DNA of 64,000 nt, from contig NZ_JAMSHO010000001.1 of NCBI RefSeq assembly GCF_040147005.1, positions 2,480,001 through 2,544,000 on the forward strand, read 5' to 3'. Both the position numbers and the translations under genes were made by a program. This document shows, piece after piece, positions 1 to 8,179 of this stretch; the stretch's first letter is position 1; each line of letters opens with the position of its first letter. Source of the DNA: Halomonas sp. H10-9-1 (GTDB lineage Bacteria; Pseudomonadota; Gammaproteobacteria; Pseudomonadales; Halomonadaceae). Below the pieces are notes generated by a model, which saw only the letters and a list, made by a program, of their open reading frames with translations, did not search any database and was not told the origin of the DNA.

Positions 1-240
1 GGCGAGGCGCTTGAAACAGGGATAGCAGTAGCCCTGGGCGAAGCTCTTCTTCGTCGCCCGCCCGCAATGCGTGCAGGCAATGGCACCGCTCCAGGCAAGC
101 GTCAGCGGCCGTCCCAGGCGCGCGTTCAGCTCGAGGCGCTGCTCCCCGGCGCGCAGGGTATAGCGGGCCGGGGAGCCCCCCTGCCCCGGGACGATGGCCA
201 TCTTGGTCAGTTGGCCCTGCACTTCACTGGCCACGACCAT
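1..240 (-). CDS. DUF2797 family protein (5' part, runs off the left edge)
   Basis: The frame is open from an ATG at 240 to the window edge, so only the first 80 codons are visible. The end of the visible protein has a CxxC (CTHC) followed by KKSFAQGYCYPC, a paired-cysteine pattern typical of DUF2797 proteins, which probably bind a metal there. No biochemical role is established that I know of. It starts 4 bp after the stop of the DUF1315 gene, so the two are almost certainly co-transcribed with the rhomboid gene upstream. Only the family assignment is supported. Confidence 0.7.
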   Translation of the reverse strand, partial: MVVASEVQGQLTKMAIVPGQGGSPARYTLRAGEQRLELNARLGRPLTLAWSGAIACTHCGRATKKSFAQGYCYPCFKRLA

Positions 241-244
241 CGAC

Positions 245-529
245 TCAGTCACGACCGGCGTCCTTGGCCAGACCGGCAAGCGCGGGGTCGACATTCGCCC
301 CGCTGCTGGCGCCGCCGCAGGTGCGCCGCTCGAGGTAGCCCACCCGCTCGCTCTCGGGAACGCTGTTCTCCACCTCGTAACGCATCACCGCTTCCAGGCA
401 CAGCTCGGTCTGCTCGCGGGTCAGCATCCGGCCATCGGGCCACTTGCGCAGGGAGACTGCCTGCTTGAGGCTCTCGTAGATGGCAGGGGTCATCTGCTGA
501 ATCATGCGCTCGAAGGTCATGTCACTCAT
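245..529 (-). CDS. DUF1315 (YeaC-like) small protein
   Basis: A 94-residue soluble protein. The segment from MTPAIYESLKQAV through KWPDGRMLTREQ to CLEAVMRYE matches the conserved core of the YeaC/DUF1315 family, which has no known function. An in-frame GTG lies 15 bp upstream at 544, but I chose ATG 529 because GGAG sits at a normal distance before it. The gene is 27 bp downstream of the rhomboid gene and just ahead of the DUF2797 gene, giving a short minus-strand chromosomal operon. Nothing suggests transfer. Confidence 0.8.
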   Translation of the reverse strand: MSDMTFERMIQQMTPAIYESLKQAVSLRKWPDGRMLTREQTELCLEAVMRYEVENSVPESERVGYLERRTCGGASSGANVDPALAGLAKDAGRD

Positions 530-556
530 CGTCAATATCTCCACGGGGTCGGGGCG

Positions 557-1411
557 TCAGCGCTGGCGGCGGGCGCGCCCGGAATGGTACCAGCCCAGCG
601 CCAGGCCCACGACCAGGCCACCCAGGTGTGCCTCGTTGGCCACATTGCCAAAGCCCACGGCGCCGGCCATGTCGGTCATGGTGAAGACCATCCAGCCAAG
701 CATGAACACCACCAGCATCTGGGGCACGAAGAAGCCGCTGCCGGGGGCGCGCCGCGACATCAGCCAGACGTAGCCCAGCAGCGCGAAGTCCACGCCAGAC
801 ATGCCTCCGAACAGCGCGGTACCGGCAGCGTACTGGGCCAGGTTGGCACCGATGCCGGCGGCGAGCAGGATCGTCAGCATGCGCCGGCTGCCCTGCAGCG
901 TCTCCACCTGGCGGCCGAAGTACCACAGCCAGAGCATGTTGAAAATAAGGTGCATCCAGCCGAAATGCAGGAAGGCCGGCGACAGCAGCCGCCACACCTG
1001 GCCCGTCGACAGCGCCTCCGCGAGGCTACCTACCGAGAGGGTGCCGGCCGGACTGACTCCCAGGGGCACGATGGCAAGCAGCGCGATCACCAGATCGCCG
1101 AACACCGCCATGGCGGCAAACACCGCGAGGCACAGGCCCAGGGTCGCCGCGGTGAGCGGCACCTGGCGCAGCACCGACAGCAGCGAGCCAGCACTACCGG
1201 GGCGCAGCGGCGGCGTCTCGACCGGCAGCGGCTCACCGCGCTGCCAGCGCCCCACCACCTCCAGCAGCGAGGCGTGCTGGGCCGGGTCGGCCAGCCACAG
1301 CAGCTGGCCATCCGCCTCCTCGGTAATGCGATGGCCGATGCGCGCCGCCCACAGGGCGCGGCGCAGTTCACGGGTATCGGCATCGGCGGGCAGCAGCATC
1401 ACGCGGTACAT
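557..1411 (-). CDS. Rhomboid-family intramembrane serine protease (GlpG-like)
   Basis: A 284-residue membrane protein. The N-terminal ~75 residues are soluble and resemble the cytoplasmic domain of GlpG. The rest is hydrophobic with about six membrane segments. The active-site motif GMSGVDFA places the nucleophile at Ser205, and the partner histidine is His262 in NEAHLGG. HLIFN near 154-158 matches the rhomboid HxxxN oxyanion region. The family cleaves transmembrane substrates within the inner membrane; the substrate here cannot be told. It heads a minus-strand operon with the DUF1315 and DUF2797 genes. All catalytic features are intact. Confidence 0.88.
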   Translation of the reverse strand: MYRVMLLPADADTRELRRALWAARIGHRITEEADGQLLWLADPAQHASLLEVVGRWQRGEPLPVETPPLRPGSAGSLLSVLRQVPLTAATLGLCLAVFAAMAVFGDLVIALLAIVPLGVSPAGTLSVGSLAEALSTGQVWRLLSPAFLHFGWMHLIFNMLWLWYFGRQVETLQGSRRMLTILLAAGIGANLAQYAAGTALFGGMSGVDFALLGYVWLMSRRAPGSGFFVPQMLVVFMLGWMVFTMTDMAGAVGFGNVANEAHLGGLVVGLALGWYHSGRARRQR

Positions 1412-1464
1412 GTCATCACCTCGAACGGCGAGCCACGTCGGCCGTGGGTGACAGACGGACGTGC

Positions 1465-1494
1465 ATAAAAAATCCGGCGGAGGGGGCCGCCGGA
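1465..1494 (-). terminator. Rho-independent terminator
   Basis: A perfect 8-bp inverted repeat TCCGGCGG (1473-1480) and CCGCCGGA (1487-1494) with a 6-base loop is preceded on the plus strand by an A run at 1467-1472. On the minus strand this is a GC hairpin followed by U residues. It lies between the end of the metallophosphoesterase gene and the rhomboid start, so it should end the nadK-phosphoesterase transcript. Confidence 0.8.
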
Positions 1495-1588
1495 CAAGAG
1501 CAAGGGATCATTCAAGGGAACACCTACTCAGATGGCGGATGGGCTCGGGAGTTCAGCCCCTGGCCCAGGAATTTTGTAACAGTTTGTA

Positions 1589-2593
1589 TCAAATGAGATC
1601 GATCTCCCACGGCTGGGGACGCACTCGCTCTTCCCGAGGCACTCCCAGCCACACGAAGTGGTCGGCATCCAGCTGCGACTCGCCGCTCCATCGATAGGCC
1701 ACCAGACGCCCGAACTTCACCGCGCTGTAGTCCAGGCAGGCAATATTGGGGGCCGGCAGCGCCGGGACGCCCTCGCACCAGTAGTGTCCGATGAACAGCG
1801 GCGGCTCGTCGAGGGCGTAGTGGCTGAGACGGGCACGCTCCTCTGCCCTCAAGGGCCGCTGCTCGAGGTTCCCCGGCAGGTTATCGGGCTGGAACACCAC
1901 GTCGCCCCAGGTCTCGGGGGACCGCGCCCAGAAGTGGGCGCGGAAACTGCGCCGGGTGAAGCCATCCCCGGAATGGATATCCACCCCCAGCGGCAGGGGA
2001 ATCTGGGTACCACGCGTGAGGCGATCGAGGATCTGGAAGGCCCGGGTGCCGGGCGCCGTGGACTCGATCAGGAAGGCCTCGTCCATGCGGCCATCGGGCC
2101 GGCGCCGGCGGAGCTCATCGATCAGCGCCTGGTCCCAGCAGGCATGCACCACGCGCAGGCCGTCGAGTTCCAGACACAGCGGGATCTCCAGAAACCAGGC
2201 CAGGGCATCCTCCCACTCCTGGGGATGATCGCGGTACTGGTCGAGGGTCTCGCGAATGATCCGGTTGTTACGCGGGTTATGCTCGCGCAGCCAGTCGCGC
2301 CCCAGCCCGGCGGGGGCACGCTGGCAGTAGGTCAGGGCATTGTACTCGTGGTTGCCCATCACGATATGCGCCTCGCCCTCCTCCACCATGCGCCGGGCGA
2401 TCTGCACCGCCAGACGGATACGCGGCCCCCTGTCGACCAGGTCGCCGAGGAAGATCACCCTGCGCCGCGGGTGACGGTAGACCCCGCCGCGCTGGTGGTA
2501 GCCCAGCTTCTCCAGCAGCGCGGCCAGGGTCGCGCCACAGCCGTGCACGTCGCCGATCAGGTCATAGCCTTCGAGCCTCGCCCGCTTGTTCAC
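1589..2593 (-). CDS. Calcineurin-like metallophosphoesterase
   Basis: A 334-residue protein with the complete metallophosphoesterase signature: GDVHGC (Asp15, His17), GDLVDRGP, GNHEYN, VVHACWD and IGHYW, which bind a dinuclear metal centre. It is related to the ApaH/PrpE/serine-threonine phosphatase group, but the specificity (Ap4A, phosphoprotein or other) cannot be set from sequence. Its ATG follows the nadK stop by 1 bp, so the pair is co-transcribed, ending at the hairpin at 1473-1494. Part of the native chromosome. Confidence 0.85.
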   Translation of the reverse strand: MNKRARLEGYDLIGDVHGCGATLAALLEKLGYHQRGGVYRHPRRRVIFLGDLVDRGPRIRLAVQIARRMVEEGEAHIVMGNHEYNALTYCQRAPAGLGRDWLREHNPRNNRIIRETLDQYRDHPQEWEDALAWFLEIPLCLELDGLRVVHACWDQALIDELRRRRPDGRMDEAFLIESTAPGTRAFQILDRLTRGTQIPLPLGVDIHSGDGFTRRSFRAHFWARSPETWGDVVFQPDNLPGNLEQRPLRAEERARLSHYALDEPPLFIGHYWCEGVPALPAPNIACLDYSAVKFGRLVAYRWSGESQLDADHFVWLGVPREERVRPQPWEIDLI

Positions 2594-2594
2594 A

Positions 2595-3512
2595 TCAATC
2601 TCCCAGGCGGTGGCTCCAGCCCAGCTTGCTGCGCAGGACCTCGTAGAAGTTGTGCCCCACCGGATGCACCAGATGCACCGTCTGGGGCTTGCGGCGAATC
2701 ACCAGGACATCATCGGGCTTGGCCACCGCCCGGGTCTGGCCATCGCAGCTGATATGCGGGTAGGTCTGGTTGGTCTCGCCGATATGGATGCGAATCACGC
2801 TTCCGGCATCCACCACGATGGGACGGCTCGACAGGGTGTGCGGAAACATCGGCACCAGGGTCAGCACGTCCAGTCGCGGGTGCATGATGGGGCCGCCGCC
2901 GGAGAGCGAGTAGGCCGTGGAGCCAGTGGGAGTAGCGATGATCAGTCCGTCGCTGCGCTGGCTGTAGACGAACTGGCCGTCGAGGAACAGCTCGAACTCG
3001 ATCATGCGCACCGCCTTGCCGGGATGCAGTACCACCTCGTTGAGGGCGTCACCGCTGCCCATCAGGGTATCGCCACGGTAGAGTTCGGCATCGAGCAGGA
3101 AGCGCTCCTCTACCTCATAGCGCCCCTCGAGCACCTCACCCACCCGTTCCTCCAGCTCGTCGGGGGAGATATCGGTCAAGAATCCCAGCCGGCCGCGATT
3201 GACCCCAAGCACCAGAGTGCCGCTGTGACAGAGGGTGCGTGCCGCGCCCAGCAGGCTGCCGTCGCCGCCGACCACGATCACCAGATCACACAGCTCGCCG
3301 AGCATGCGTCGACTGACCTCGGGGTGGCCATGGTCGAGCAGCACCGTGGCGGTGCGGTCCTCGACGATCACATGCAGGCCGCGCTCATCGAGGAAGCGCA
3401 TCAACCGCTTGAGGGTCTCGACCACCTTGGCGCTGCCCAGGCGGCCGATCAGGCCGATATTGCGGAAGGGTGGCGTCTCGCGCCCCACCGGGGTTCTCTG
3501 TTGGGATGGCAT
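2595..3512 (-). CDS. nadK: NAD kinase
   Basis: A 305-residue enzyme that phosphorylates NAD to NADP in the cytoplasm. The diagnostic motifs are present: GGDGS (82-86), DALNEVVLH, and TPTGSTAYSLSGGGP, followed by SSRPIVV and the HISCDGQ strand. The frame is open upstream to 3836, but that extension is low-complexity arginine/glycine-rich sequence; ATG 3512 gives the expected family length (about 290-305). The metallophosphoesterase gene follows at once. An essential core gene, useful as a marker of the host chromosome. Confidence 0.95.
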   Translation of the reverse strand: MPSQQRTPVGRETPPFRNIGLIGRLGSAKVVETLKRLMRFLDERGLHVIVEDRTATVLLDHGHPEVSRRMLGELCDLVIVVGGDGSLLGAARTLCHSGTLVLGVNRGRLGFLTDISPDELEERVGEVLEGRYEVEERFLLDAELYRGDTLMGSGDALNEVVLHPGKAVRMIEFELFLDGQFVYSQRSDGLIIATPTGSTAYSLSGGGPIMHPRLDVLTLVPMFPHTLSSRPIVVDAGSVIRIHIGETNQTYPHISCDGQTRAVAKPDDVLVIRRKPQTVHLVHPVGHNFYEVLRSKLGWSHRLGD

Positions 3513-3577
3513 TCGCGGGCCTCTCGCATCGCAGCGGCTCATTATGGCGAGCGACCCGGCCCCGGGCAAACCCGACC

Positions 3578-4447
3578 TCAGGCCGCAGCAGCCGAGCGCC
3601 GGCGCACCCACCACTCGTTGAGCAGCAGGGCCGCCAGGATGATGCCACCGCCGAGTCCCAGGCGGGCAAGGTCGGCATCGCGGTTCCAGATCACCAGGTT
3701 GACCACCAGCCCGGCCGGGATCAGCGCATTGTTCATGATCGCCAGCGCACCGGCATCCACCCGCACGGCGCCGAGGTTCCACAGGAAGTAGCCCAGGCCG
3801 GAGGCCACCAGACCCAACCACAGCAATACCCCCCACTGCACGCCGGTGGTGGGCAGCGCGGCGGCATTGCCGAGCAGGACGAAGGCGGGCACCGCCACCA
3901 TCAGGGCCCCGAGATAGAACCAGGCGAACACACTATGGCGCGGCAGCGAATCGGGAAGCTCGGCCGACAGTCGCCGGTAGCCCACCTGTCCGAGGGCGAA
4001 GCAGAGGTTGGCGCCCTGCACCACGATAAAGCCCAGCCAGAAACCGCTGTCCACATCGGCGTAGCGGATCACCGCAGCACCCAGCACCGCCAGCGCCGCG
4101 GTCACCAGGTAGAAGGGAGTGAAGCGGCCGAACAGCACATCGTCGAGCAGGGTGATATAGATCGGCGTGAAGATGGTGAACAGCAGCACCTCCGGCACCG
4201 ACAGCAGCAGGAACGAATGATAGAAGAACAGGTACATCACGCCTAGCTGGACCGCCCCCAGCCCCATCAGCAGCCAGCGCTGCCGTCCCTTCAGCAACCG
4301 CGGACGCAGGAAGGGCAGGAAGACCAGCACCGCCAGCCCGACACGCATCAGCACCGCAAAGTAACTGTCCACCTGGCCGGCCAGGTAAGCGCCGATCAGC
4401 GAGAAGGAGAAGGCCCAGAGAACGGTGACGCCGACCAGCAAGCCCAT
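3578..4447 (-). CDS. EamA/DMT-superfamily transporter
   Basis: A 289-residue, almost wholly hydrophobic protein with about ten membrane segments arranged as two EamA repeats (roughly 1-135 and 145-285). It resembles the carboxylate/amino acid/amine exporter branch of the drug/metabolite transporter superfamily. The substrate cannot be predicted. It lies upstream of nadK on the same strand with a 65-bp gap, so co-transcription is possible but not shown. The ATG at 4447 gives a start within the first membrane segment, as is common in the family. Confidence 0.85.
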   Translation of the reverse strand: MGLLVGVTVLWAFSFSLIGAYLAGQVDSYFAVLMRVGLAVLVFLPFLRPRLLKGRQRWLLMGLGAVQLGVMYLFFYHSFLLLSVPEVLLFTIFTPIYITLLDDVLFGRFTPFYLVTAALAVLGAAVIRYADVDSGFWLGFIVVQGANLCFALGQVGYRRLSAELPDSLPRHSVFAWFYLGALMVAVPAFVLLGNAAALPTTGVQWGVLLWLGLVASGLGYFLWNLGAVRVDAGALAIMNNALIPAGLVVNLVIWNRDADLARLGLGGGIILAALLLNEWWVRRRSAAAA

Positions 4448-4483
4448 TGGTAAACCTCGGTCATGAAATCAGGTTGACCAATG

Positions 4484-5038
4484 CTACCCCGCGTCCCCGC
4501 CGCTGCCAAGCGCACCGTGCGCGAGGCGCCCCTGCACCCGCCGCCAGGCATAGATCGCCCCGGGAAGCCAGCCCAGCAGGGTCAGCGCCAGACCCAGTGT
4601 CACCCGCCGCGGCGGCTCCCCGGCCAACGCCAGGGCCAGCGGCGGCAGTAGCACCGCCAGCGCCAGCTGCGTGCGGCGCAGGGCCGGCGGTGCCTCGCGG
4701 GGCGACTCGGGAGGAACGGCGGCGGACCGGTCGCCGCCGGTGGGCTGCGCGGGCGGCGTGACGATGCCCACGGCATCATCGCCGGCGCTGCGCGCCGTGT
4801 GCTCCAGGGCACGCCGATGGGCCTCACGGTCGATCTTCTGGGCGATCGACTCGGCGCCCTTGGCCAGGTCATCATGGTAGCGCTCCCACTCCTCCCAGTC
4901 GTGGGGCGTGCCGGCCCGAGGGCGGTGGTCACCGGCCTCCCGGGCGCGGGCCCAGGCCTTCTCCTCCAGGGTGTTGGGGCGTTCACGATCGCGCTCGCCG
5001 TCGATTCCCTGCCTGGCGAGGTATTCGCGTGCATCCAT
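4484..5038 (-). CDS. Membrane protein with C-terminal YqaE/Pmp3 domain
   Basis: A 184-residue protein. Residues ~1-125 are highly charged and hydrophilic. Residues ~128-172 form two hydrophobic segments whose second half, LLGWLPGAIYAWRRV, matches the Pmp3/YqaE signature. Classical Pmp3 proteins are only 50-60 residues, so the long soluble N-terminus is an elaboration. I chose ATG 5038 because a GGAGA Shine-Dalgarno lies just upstream; the frame stays open to 5215. Pmp3 proteins are linked to membrane potential and salt stress, which would suit a halophile, but the role here is unknown. Confidence 0.7.
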   Translation of the reverse strand: MDAREYLARQGIDGERDRERPNTLEEKAWARAREAGDHRPRAGTPHDWEEWERYHDDLAKGAESIAQKIDREAHRRALEHTARSAGDDAVGIVTPPAQPTGGDRSAAVPPESPREAPPALRRTQLALAVLLPPLALALAGEPPRRVTLGLALTLLGWLPGAIYAWRRVQGRLAHGALGSGGDAG

Positions 5039-5199
5039 GAGTGGTCTCCAGAAGATAAACACTGGTGGAATCTTTGAGAGGAGTGACGCGCGCCGGGTTC
5101 CACAGGCGTCACCAAGCGTTGAAGCCGCCCACCGGGGCGAGGCGGACAAGCCGCCATGGTCGGCTATGCTAAGGGCAAACCGGCACAAGGAGACCCGCC

Positions 5200-5607
5200 A
5201 TGCCCAACAAGGCACCCACCATCGTGCGTGAGATCATGTCCCGCGACTGCTACCGGGTCACCGGCAAGACCTCGGTCTCGACACTGGCCGAAGGCCTCTC
5301 GCGACACCGGCTGCCCGGCGTGCCGGTGGTCGACGACCACGATCACCTCATCGGCTTCATCTCCGAGCAGGATGTGATGGGCAAGGTGCTGGAGAGCGCC
5401 TACCTCAACGACCAGCCGCCGCTGGTCAGCGACCTGATGCGCCACGAGGTGCTCTCGGTTGCCCCCACCAAGAGCATCACCGACCTGGCCCAGGAGATGC
5501 TAGGCAACAAGCCCAAGGTCTATCCGGTCGTCGAGCAGGGGCGGCTGGTGGGCATCGTCACCCGCCGCGATGTGCTCAACGCCATCCTGCGCATGCGCCA
5601 CCCCTGA
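5200..5607 (+). CDS. CBS-domain pair protein
   Basis: A 135-residue soluble protein made of two CBS domains (about 8-62 and 75-132) with nothing else attached; LPGVPVVDDHDHLIGFISE and KVYPVVEQGRLVGIVTRRD are the two core strand-helix motifs. Stand-alone CBS pairs usually sense adenine nucleotides and regulate a partner protein, unknown here. AAGGAG lies 8 bp before the ATG. A long perfect hairpin follows the stop. It is divergent from the Pmp3-like gene and is the last chromosomal protein gene before the tRNA and the ICE. Confidence 0.88.
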   Translation: MPNKAPTIVREIMSRDCYRVTGKTSVSTLAEGLSRHRLPGVPVVDDHDHLIGFISEQDVMGKVLESAYLNDQPPLVSDLMRHEVLSVAPTKSITDLAQEMLGNKPKVYPVVEQGRLVGIVTRRDVLNAILRMRHP

Positions 5608-5617
5608 AGCCGCTTCC

Positions 5618-5674
5618 CGCACTCACCCGCCCGCGGCCCCGCTAGCCACGGGGCATCGGGGGCGGGTGAGTGCG
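5618..5674 (+). terminator. Long stem-loop after the CBS gene
   Basis: A perfect 15-bp inverted repeat with arms at 5618-5632 (CGCACTCACCCGCCC) and 5660-5674 starts 11 bp after the CBS-protein stop. There is no clear U tract on the plus strand, so it may be a terminator without a U run or an mRNA 3'-end stabiliser. Confidence 0.55.
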
Positions 5675-5696
5675 TCACGCTGATCTGCGCAGAATC

Positions 5697-5728
5697 AAAA
5701 AAAGAAGGCCGCCTGCGAAGAGACGGCC
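5697..5728 (-). terminator. Weak minus-strand terminator-like hairpin
   Basis: GGCCG (5707-5711) pairs with CGGCC (5724-5728), and an A-rich run at 5697-5706 gives U residues on the minus strand. No minus-strand gene is seen just to the right, so it may be a relic. The stretch 5675-5925 otherwise holds no gene I can recognise. Confidence 0.3.
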
Positions 5729-5925
5729 AAGATGCGATCGAAACTGCCAGCGAGGCAACAGTGTTAGCGACTGCTATCGCGACTGGCGGTACACGATCAG
5801 ACAACGGCTGCAGAAAAAGTTCGCGACAGGACCGAATTTTTCTTGTCTCGCCGCAAAGAGAGCCTGGTAAAACAGCCGCTTGGCACCGCCACACGGCCTG
5901 GCCGGAAAAATCCAGCAGACCGGAC

Positions 5926-5954
5926 TTGCAAGGCTAAGCAGTTGGTTTTATTAT
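5926..5954 (+). promoter_or_regulatory. Promoter of tRNA-Gly
   Basis: TTGCAA (5926-5931) and TATTAT (5949-5954) are separated by exactly 17 bp and end 12 bp before the first base of the tRNA. This is a good sigma-70 match and the spacing expected for a tRNA gene. Confidence 0.75.
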
Positions 5955-5966
5955 CGAAACCGCCTC

Positions 5967-6040
5967 GCGGGTGTAGCTCAATGGTAGAGCAGAAGCTTCC
6001 CAAGCTTAAGACGAGGGTTCGATTCCCTTCACCCGCTCCA
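5967..6040 (+). tRNA. glyU: tRNA-Gly (anticodon CCC)
   Basis: A full cloverleaf of 74 nt including the encoded 3' CCA. The acceptor stem is GCGGGTG paired with the CACCCGC end, the T-arm is GAGGG-TTCGATT-CCCTT, and the anticodon loop TTCCCAA gives anticodon CCC. It resembles E. coli glyU. Its 3' end is the junction with the ICE; tRNA-Gly is the known integration site of the ICEclc/PAGI-2 family. The gene is intact after insertion because the element restores the 3' end. Confidence 0.95.
6018..6040 (+). other. attL core (3' end of tRNA-Gly)
   Basis: The T-loop-to-CCA segment of the tRNA, starting TTCGATTCCCTTC, is the expected crossover region for a P4-type integrase. The integrase starts 239 bp downstream and reads away from the tRNA, the usual layout. 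I found no second copy within the window, so attR must lie beyond 64000. The exact core length cannot be fixed from one end. Confidence 0.65.
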
Positions 6041-6050
6041 CTGCATCATT

Positions 6051-6183
6051 CTGCGGACTTCCGCAGAAGTCCAAGAGAGTCTGCAAGTCATTGCTCCACA
6101 AAGACTTTTCCTCTCTTTGACGTTCTGCCGTGGTCCACTGCGATCCGCCTACAGCCGGGACTTTTAAGTCCACAAACAAGTCC
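6051..6183. repeat. GGACTT/AAGTCC repeats between attL and the integrase
   Basis: The hexamer GGACTT or its complement occurs five times: 6055-6060, 6067-6072 (inverted), 6158-6163, 6166-6171 (inverted) and 6178-6183 (inverted). Two form palindromes: CTGCGG-ACTT-CCGCAG at 6051-6066 and GGACTT-TT-AAGTCC at 6158-6171. Their position suggests arm-type integrase or excisionase binding sites, or an integrase-promoter operator; that role is inferred. Confidence 0.5.
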
Positions 6184-6278
6184 ATTTTTGCGGGCGCGGC
6201 TGATTCCGGATTGTTGATGGAGGGGCGAGGTCGACGTGACCAGCATCTGGTTCCTGACTCATGTTCAGGAGCAAGAGC

Positions 6279-8132
6279 ATGGCACTCTCAGACCTGGCCG
6301 TTCGGCAGGCCAAGGCAACTGGCAAGGCATACACCCTCCCTGACTTGGATGGCCTCTCCCTGGCCGTCACGGCTGCAGGGGGCAGGACTTGGCACTTCCG
6401 CTACTACTGGGCGGGCAAGCAGAAGCGGATGTCGCTCGGCACCTACCCGGAGGTGACGCTTCGCGAGGCCCGCAGCCTGCGCGACGAAGCGCGCGCCCTG
6501 CTGGCCAAAGGCACCAATCCTCGCGTTCACCGCAAGCAGAAGCGCACCGCTGTCCGGCTCGCCGACGAAAACACCTTCGAGGCGGTGTATCGCAAGTGGC
6601 TCAAGCATCGCGGGCTCAGCCTCAAGGAAGGCCGGCAGACGACCCTTTCGATACTTCCGCGCATCTTCGACAAGGATGTGCTGCCCGCCTTGGGCAAGCG
6701 GTCGGTCTATGAGATCAAGCGTCCCGACCTCTTGGACGTGATTGCCAAGATCGAGAAGCGCAGGGCGCTCTCCGTCGCCGAGAAAGTCAGGACGTGGTTC
6801 AACCAACTGTTCCGCTACGCGCTGGTGATCGTGCCGGGCCTGGAGCAGAACCCTGCCTCCGATCTCGATGTGGTGGCGCTGCCGCTGCCACCCGTCAACC
6901 ACAACCCGTTCCTGCGCATGGCCGAGCTGCCGAAGCTGTTGCAGCGGCTGCGCAGCTATCGCGGCAGGCGGCAGACCCAGCTCGGGCTGCGGCTGTTGCT
7001 GCTGACCGGCGTGCGAACCGGCGAGCTGCGACAGGCGATGCCGGATCAATTCGATCTGGACCGTGGGTTGTGGATCATCCCGCCCGACGTCGTGAAGCAA
7101 CTCCAGTTGGATATGCGCAAGAAGCGGCAGCAGCCGAAGGACATCCCGCCCTACATCGTGCCTTTGTCGATTCAGGCCATGGAGATCGTCCGGCACCTGC
7201 TTGATGAGTTCAAGCCGGCCCAGCGCTACCTGTTCCGGCACGACAGCGACTTGAAGAAGCGCATCAGCGAGAACACGCTCAATGGTGCCCTCAAGCGCAT
7301 GGGCTATCAGGAACGCCTGACCGGACACGGCATCCGCGGCACGATGTCCACTGCGCTCAACGAGATCGGCTACCCGAAGGTCTGGGTGGATGCACAGCTC
7401 TCGCATGTCGATCCCAACAAGGTCAGCGCGACCTACAACCATGCCGAGTACGTGGAGCAGCGTCGCCGCATGATGCAGGACTGGGCCGATCGGCTCGACC
7501 TCTTCGAGCAGAACCAGGTCGAGGCGGCCAGCATGCCGCTCACCGTGCATCTGGAAGGCGTGCCCGCGTTCCCGAATGAGCAAACCGCAAGCGCACCCTC
7601 CACGCCGGTTGCCGCTTCGCCAATCCTGCTCGTGACGAAGCCGGGTGACGCCATGCCGTTGGTTTCTGCCGCCGCACATCGGCTACCGGCGGTTCCGCCC
7701 CCTCGATCGGCCGCGCCGCTGGTGCCTTCGGACATTCAGCGCGAGAGGATGGAGCTGTTCGATGTCTTCGAAGCGCCGCACAACCTTCCCGTCGCGGCGT
7801 TTGCCAAGATGGCGGGTAAATCCCGCAGGTGGATCAGCTACGAGATCAAGGCGGGCAACTTGCTGGCGTTGAACGTAGGCAATCGCGGCCAGCGTGTACC
7901 GGACTGGCACCTCGACCCACTCAAGCACGAGCTGATCCAGTCCGTCCTGAAGCTGACCAGGGGTGCGGACCCTTGGCAGATCTACCATGCACTGCTGCAA
8001 CCGCGCTCGATGCTGCGGGGGCATTCGGCACTGGAGGGCGTGACGGCCAGCAATCTCGACAAGCTCGTCATGGCAGTGAGCGCAGCCGTAAAGGAAAGCG
8101 AATGGACCCCGCTGCGAGTCGGAGTCGCCTAG
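6279..8132 (+). CDS. int: ICE tyrosine integrase (P4 type, tRNA-Gly specific)
   Basis: A 617-residue site-specific recombinase. An N-terminal DUF4102 arm-binding domain (about 1-90) precedes a SAM-like core-binding domain and a catalytic domain with TGVRTGEL (Arg), GHGIRGT (His-x-x-Arg) and QLSHVDPNKV...YNHAEY (His, Tyr). It inserts and excises the element at tRNA-Gly. ATG 6279 is preferred over the upstream ATG at 6261 because AGGAG precedes it. About 180 residues follow the catalytic tyrosine, far longer than P4 integrase itself; the last ~110 look like an Xre/MbcA/ParS-type region (ending DPWQIYHALLQP...LEGV). Long integrases are known in the ICEclc family. Confidence 0.92.
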   Translation: MALSDLAVRQAKATGKAYTLPDLDGLSLAVTAAGGRTWHFRYYWAGKQKRMSLGTYPEVTLREARSLRDEARALLAKGTNPRVHRKQKRTAVRLADENTFEAVYRKWLKHRGLSLKEGRQTTLSILPRIFDKDVLPALGKRSVYEIKRPDLLDVIAKIEKRRALSVAEKVRTWFNQLFRYALVIVPGLEQNPASDLDVVALPLPPVNHNPFLRMAELPKLLQRLRSYRGRRQTQLGLRLLLLTGVRTGELRQAMPDQFDLDRGLWIIPPDVVKQLQLDMRKKRQQPKDIPPYIVPLSIQAMEIVRHLLDEFKPAQRYLFRHDSDLKKRISENTLNGALKRMGYQERLTGHGIRGTMSTALNEIGYPKVWVDAQLSHVDPNKVSATYNHAEYVEQRRRMMQDWADRLDLFEQNQVEAASMPLTVHLEGVPAFPNEQTASAPSTPVAASPILLVTKPGDAMPLVSAAAHRLPAVPPPRSAAPLVPSDIQRERMELFDVFEAPHNLPVAAFAKMAGKSRRWISYEIKAGNLLALNVGNRGQRVPDWHLDPLKHELIQSVLKLTRGADPWQIYHALLQPRSMLRGHSALEGVTASNLDKLVMAVSAAVKESEWTPLRVGVA

Positions 8133-8179
8133 CAGCAGGAATGCGGGATCGTGGCGAAACCCCGATCCCCGCGCCTCTG

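Noticed and set aside
2595..3836. A longer NAD kinase start at 3836
   Set aside because: The extra 108 residues are low-complexity and overlap the EamA gene; the family starts near ATG 3512.
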